Source: Chamaecyparis obtusa (lineage: Eukaryota; Streptophyta; Pinopsida; Cupressales; Cupressaceae). Taken from it: a stretch of 64,000 nucleotides of DNA. Of this stretch, positions 60,190 through 64,000 are shown in pieces. Location: the NCBI GenBank assembly GCA_027943335.1, contig BSBK01005146.1, positions 1,238,501 to 1,302,500 of the forward strand, read 5' to 3'. A model generated the notes under the pieces. That model saw nothing but the letters and a program-made list of their open reading frames with translations, did not search any database and was not told the origin of the DNA. The stretch's first letter is position 1; the number at the start of each line of letters is the position of its first letter. Both the position numbers and the translations under genes were made by a program.

Positions 60190-60638
60190 ATTACTAAGAA
60201 GGAGTCTCCTTCTATCTCAATATTATCTAAACCTAACTTGCTGAAAGCTTTGAGACCTTCTAGCAAGACGGTAAATTCTGCTACATTATTAGTTCTAATC
60301 CCTATAGGATCATCCACTTGGTATACAAGTTTCTTTTCCCAATTATGAATGCAACATCCTATTCCTATGATTCTTGGGTTACCTCCAGAGGCCCCATAAA
60401 AGTTTAATTTATGCCAACCAATTGCTAGAGCTCTCCAGACACACTCCTTTCTCAATTGGTCAAATTCTTTCTTCTTGAATTCTCCCAGTGGAGGAATTTT
60501 AAGCCCAACCCATCTGTTTCTGATCTTATCATCTTGTGAGGTGAATCTTGCTTCTTTCAGTTGAAGGTTACTGTTATTAATGGTTTCCACAATGGAGACC
60601 TTTATTTTATTTGAAAATTGGTTGAACTTCATTTCCAT
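60190..60638 (-). pseudogene. Host LINE RNase H, N-terminal piece
   Basis: Domain text: GWHKLNFYGASGGNPRIIGI, GCCIHNWEKKLVYQ, GIRTNNVAEFTVLLEGLKAF and NIEIEGDSFLV. This is the type I RNase H of plant LINEs. The first catalytic Asp of FDGAS is Tyr here (FYGAS); the Glu of AEF and the Asp of GDS remain. The solo LTR cuts the domain after SFLVI. Confidence 0.88.
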
Positions 60639-60639
60639 A

Positions 60640-63600
60640 TCCTTGAAAATTCTTATGTTACGCTCTTTCCATATCTCCTAGATTATCAGAGATGGGGCCA
60701 CCGTCCAAATATTTCCATAAAGATCTCTCCCAGAGTTTCTTGGCTAAAACTTGAATAGATCCCCTATGGTGTTTGGAAGTGCTCACTTCCAGTTAAGTTT
60801 GATCATAAGCCAAACCAATCATTTATTAAAAAATTCACAGTTTAAAAAGATATGGTCAATAGTTTCTTCCATTTCTTTACACAAAACACATCTAGATGGA
60901 CCATGAAAGCCCATTTTCTTGAATCTTTCCATGGTTAGAATTTTATGCTGCAATGTCACCCATGCAAACATCCCTACCTTGGGAGGACACTCCTTATTCT
61001 AGCATAGATCCAACGGTAGCTCAGGGTTATTAAAATTATGGGTCCTATAGATAGCTTCATACCCATCTTTCGTGTTATACTCTCCTATCTTTGAACCTTT
61101 CCATACTATCATGTCTTCCTTCAGACTAGGTGAAATAAGTCTCTCTGCAATGATTTTCTTCAGTTTAATTCTAAAGTTAGATGGAATCCCTGGATCCTCT
61201 TCTACCTTCCAGCTCTAGCCTAATGCTAGATTACCACTCGGGATGTACATATAGTCTCTAACATAGATTCCTACCATGTCTTTGAGAAGGACAAATGAAT
61301 TTTGGTCATCTATCAAGTTTTAAAGAATAGGATATCCTCTCCAAGAGTCTTCCAAAAACAATTCCTTCCTCTCATCCCCAATGTTCCAGGAGACCAAACT
61401 ACTAGTGATAGGTCTACATTCCTTGATGAAATTCCAAAATCTTGAGCCACCCGGGGGGGCTCATGATGAAGAATGCTCATAGGGTCATTCCCTTCCAAGT
61501 ATTTATTCCTAATGATTTTTACCCAGTTTACCTCAGGCTCCTTAATCATCTTCCATATCATTTTAGCTCCTAATGCAAGGTTTTGGTCTCTCAAAATTGT
61601 GAGGTTAATCCCTCTATCCTTCTTTTCCCTACAAATCTTATTCCAAGTAATTAATACAAGCTTGTTTCTATCTACAGCCCCTTGCCAAAAGAAAGTTCTT
61701 AATTTCTTATTCAGTTTCTTATATATCTCTGATGGCAATTTACAACAGGACATTTGAAAATTGGGGATTGATGACAGGACCGATCTCAGCATAGTCTCCC
61801 TTCCTATAGAGGAGATCCATTTACCTTTCCAGGAAGACACCTAATTTTCCACCTTGGACATAACCTCCTTCCAAAGCAATGATTGTTTTCTCCCTTTATC
61901 AAAGGGTTGGCCTAAATATTTCTAGGGAGAGAGACTTCTCTAAACTCTAAAATATTTAAAATCTCTCTTTTTAGATCATCTATTATGTTAAAGAAAAAAA
62001 TCTCTGACTTCTTAGTACTTATTAGCTATCCTAAGGCATCCGAGTAACCCTTGAGAATCTTTTTAAAGGTTCTTTCCTCTTATGGGCCAGCTTTCCCCAT
62101 AGAGCATTGTGTCGTCTACAAATTGTTGGTGAGTAGTTGATTCTATGTTGCTAGTAAATTTTAATCCTGTAATTTCCTTCTCATTCCTAGCCTTACACAA
62201 TGATCTCCCTAATGCTTCTTCCATAATTATAAACAAGAAGGGGGAGAGGGGATTCGCCTGTCGGAGCCCGCGAGAGATATCAAAGAAACCTTTTGGAGAG
62301 CCATTGATTAAGACAAATATTCTGGGGGTAGAAATACATTCATAAACTAGATTAATCTACTGCTTAGAGAAACCAAAGGCCTCTAAACATTTGCATAGGA
62401 ATCTCCAATCAACTTTATCGTAAGCCTTTTTATATCTAGTTTTATTAACATACTCGGTATATTATTATATTGTGTCGAGTGAATTGCCTCCTAGGCTATG
62501 ATTACTCCATCCAAAATCAACCTACCAGACATAAAGCTTGTTTGTTCCTCATAAATAATATCTAGGAGTACCTAGTCTATTTGCTAGAGTTTTTGTTAAA
62601 AGCTTATAAATAGTGTTACATAAATAAATCGGTATGAATCTATCCAAACTTTCTGCATTTTCTACTTTGGGAATTATGGCCAAAAATGTGTTGCTCATTT
62701 CCTTCAGAATATGACCTAAATTCCTAATGCTTTCCAAGACATCCATGACATCCTCCCCCAAGAAAGACCAACAATACTGGTAAAAAAAAGAAGGGAAACC
62801 ATCTGCTCTAGGTGATTTATCCGAGTGAAGTTGGTTCAGGGCCAACTCAACCTCCCCCTTTGTGATTTTTGCATTTAGTGCTTTATTCTGATCCCTGCTA
62901 ATGATAGAGGGGATGTTATAGAAGAAAATCCTCTTGGGTGTTCAATGTCGAGAAATTACCATTTAACAAGTTTAGGAAGTAGGCGACTACCTCCACTACT
63001 AACTCCTCTGGAATATCCACAAGTTCACCATTAGCCTTCTTAAGAGAACCTATTCTATTGATTCTCCTTCTAATCCTAGTGCTATTATTAAAAAATTAGT
63101 GTTCCTATCTCCTTCCTTAAGACAAGTCTCTCTAGATTTCTACCTCCTAAAGATTTCCTCCTTCGCCAGAATATCCTCATAATCATTTAATAAGGTTTTT
63201 TTCTCTCAGAAAACTTTCCTAATTCATACCTTCCTTTAGAACTAACTCATTTACTTGATGAATTTTGTTTTCAATCTCAGCCTTTTATGTAAAAATATTC
63301 TCGAAACACTCCTTATTCTACTATTTTACCTAGTTCTTCACTACTTTTAGTTTTGCGATAAATAAAAAGGCCTTGGAGCCTTCAAAAGCTACCTCCCTCC
63401 ACCATTGCTCTATCAAGGCTTTCAACCCTTTCTCCTTAAACTATATTTTTTCAAATTTAAATGAGCATCTAAATGGCTTAGTTGTTTCCTTCATCCATAG
63501 GGATACTGGATAGTGATATGATCCTAAATCAGGGAGGATCATAGATTCTAACTCATAATAGAACTCCAGAAGAGGAATCAATCTAGTTTCTTAGCAATAT

Positions 63601-64000
63601 AACTAAATCCTGATCTCCTATTAGTCCAAGTAAAGAGCCCATGACTTGATATGATATCCTTTAATTCATTATCATTGACCCAATTTCTAAATGCCAACAT
63701 GGTCTGGGAAGATCTTCCCAAGCCCCCAAACTTTTCCTTCTCATCTAAAATAGCATTAAAATCCCCCACTATAAACGTCTACCCAAGATTCATTTGGAAT
63801 AAAATGGTAATCTCTTCCAAAACACAAACTTTTTCATTTAGGGACATAGGGCCGTATATGTTTATTAGTATACATTCCAAAGCCCCATTTAAGCTTTTAA
63901 CCTTACCTCCAATCCAAAATGTACCCCCTCTAACCTTACAAAACTAGCTTTTCTTGGGTTCCAAAGTATATCAAGACCAACTGAGGACCCCACCAAGGGT
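60640..64000 (-). pseudogene. Host LINE ORF2: endonuclease, reverse transcriptase, zinc-binding region
   Basis: Minus strand, continuing beyond the right edge. Endonuclease: VGDFNAILDEKEKFGG and GLFTWTNRRSG (63578-63769). RT: KSPRADGFPSFFYQYCW, FLAIIPKVENAESLDRF (62549-62845), YKKAYDKVDWRFLCKCLEAF (about 62390-62430), GLRQANPLSPFLF (62236-62275, where family members have GD instead of AN), QFVDDTMLYGE (62100-62128, catalytic FVDD intact). The post-RT part has SSWKGKWISSIGRETMLRSV and KLRTFFWQG (61313-61840). A zf-RVT type motif CVLCKEMEETIDHIFLNC lies near 60820-60895. Many frame breaks make it a relic. Family: plant L1-type LINE with RNase H. It is the oldest layer of the nest. Confidence 0.9.

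Overview
The window reads as nuclear intergenic DNA of a large, repeat-filled plant genome. The evidence is Ty1/copia and Ty3/gypsy LTR retrotransposons primed from initiator tRNA-Met (TGGTATCAGAG-type primer sites), a plant L1-type LINE whose second ORF ends in an RNase H domain, long TA/GT microsatellites, AT-rich DNA and no recognisable host gene. A gymnosperm-like host is a guess from the degree of nesting and decay; the sequence does not prove a taxon.

Layout. (1) 0-6 kb: degenerate LTR debris and a copia relic reduced by internal deletion to LTR, the RNase H tail and LTR (about 2.8-5.9 kb). (2) 9.9-15.8 kb: element A, a non-autonomous copia-type element. It carries a long decayed reading frame of unknown function, then a polypurine tract and a 3' LTR (13384 to about 15758). 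A solo LTR (13636-14761) sits inside that LTR. (3) 15.9-20.5 kb: a LINE-tail-like segment, a short orphan ORF relic, then unannotated DNA. (4) 20.6-23.0 kb: element B, a second copia-type element with the same unknown protein family as element A. (5) 23.0-24.6 kb: AT-rich DNA with a promoter-like stretch and an isolated GC-rich island.

(6) 24.6-64 kb: a nest of insertions in a decayed minus-strand LINE that runs off the right edge. Solo LTR (28579-42841, TSD tatat) contains copia-1 (28630-41923, TSD aatcc), which contains a chromovirus (30454-36764, TSD ctctt). Next comes a head-to-head pair of gag-only elements (43305-47181). A gag-protease element (47417-58894, TSD ctaac) contains copia-2 (51009-58735, TSD cagag). 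A further solo LTR (58941-60189, TSD attac) lies in the LINE. Removing the insertions in thought restores the copia-1 gag frame and the LINE RNase H frame, which supports the boundaries to the base.

How the parts relate: autonomous families (copia-1, copia-2, chromovirus) lie next to non-autonomous partners that keep their cis signals (PBS, leader, PPT, LTR ends) but lack polymerase genes. Element B shares a leader block with copia-1. The gag-protease and gag-only elements share gag and LTR-end features with the chromovirus. Many internal stops are explained by C-to-T change at CAG, CGA or TGG codons, as expected for old, methylated plant transposons. The most novel item is the unknown protein family carried by elements A and B.
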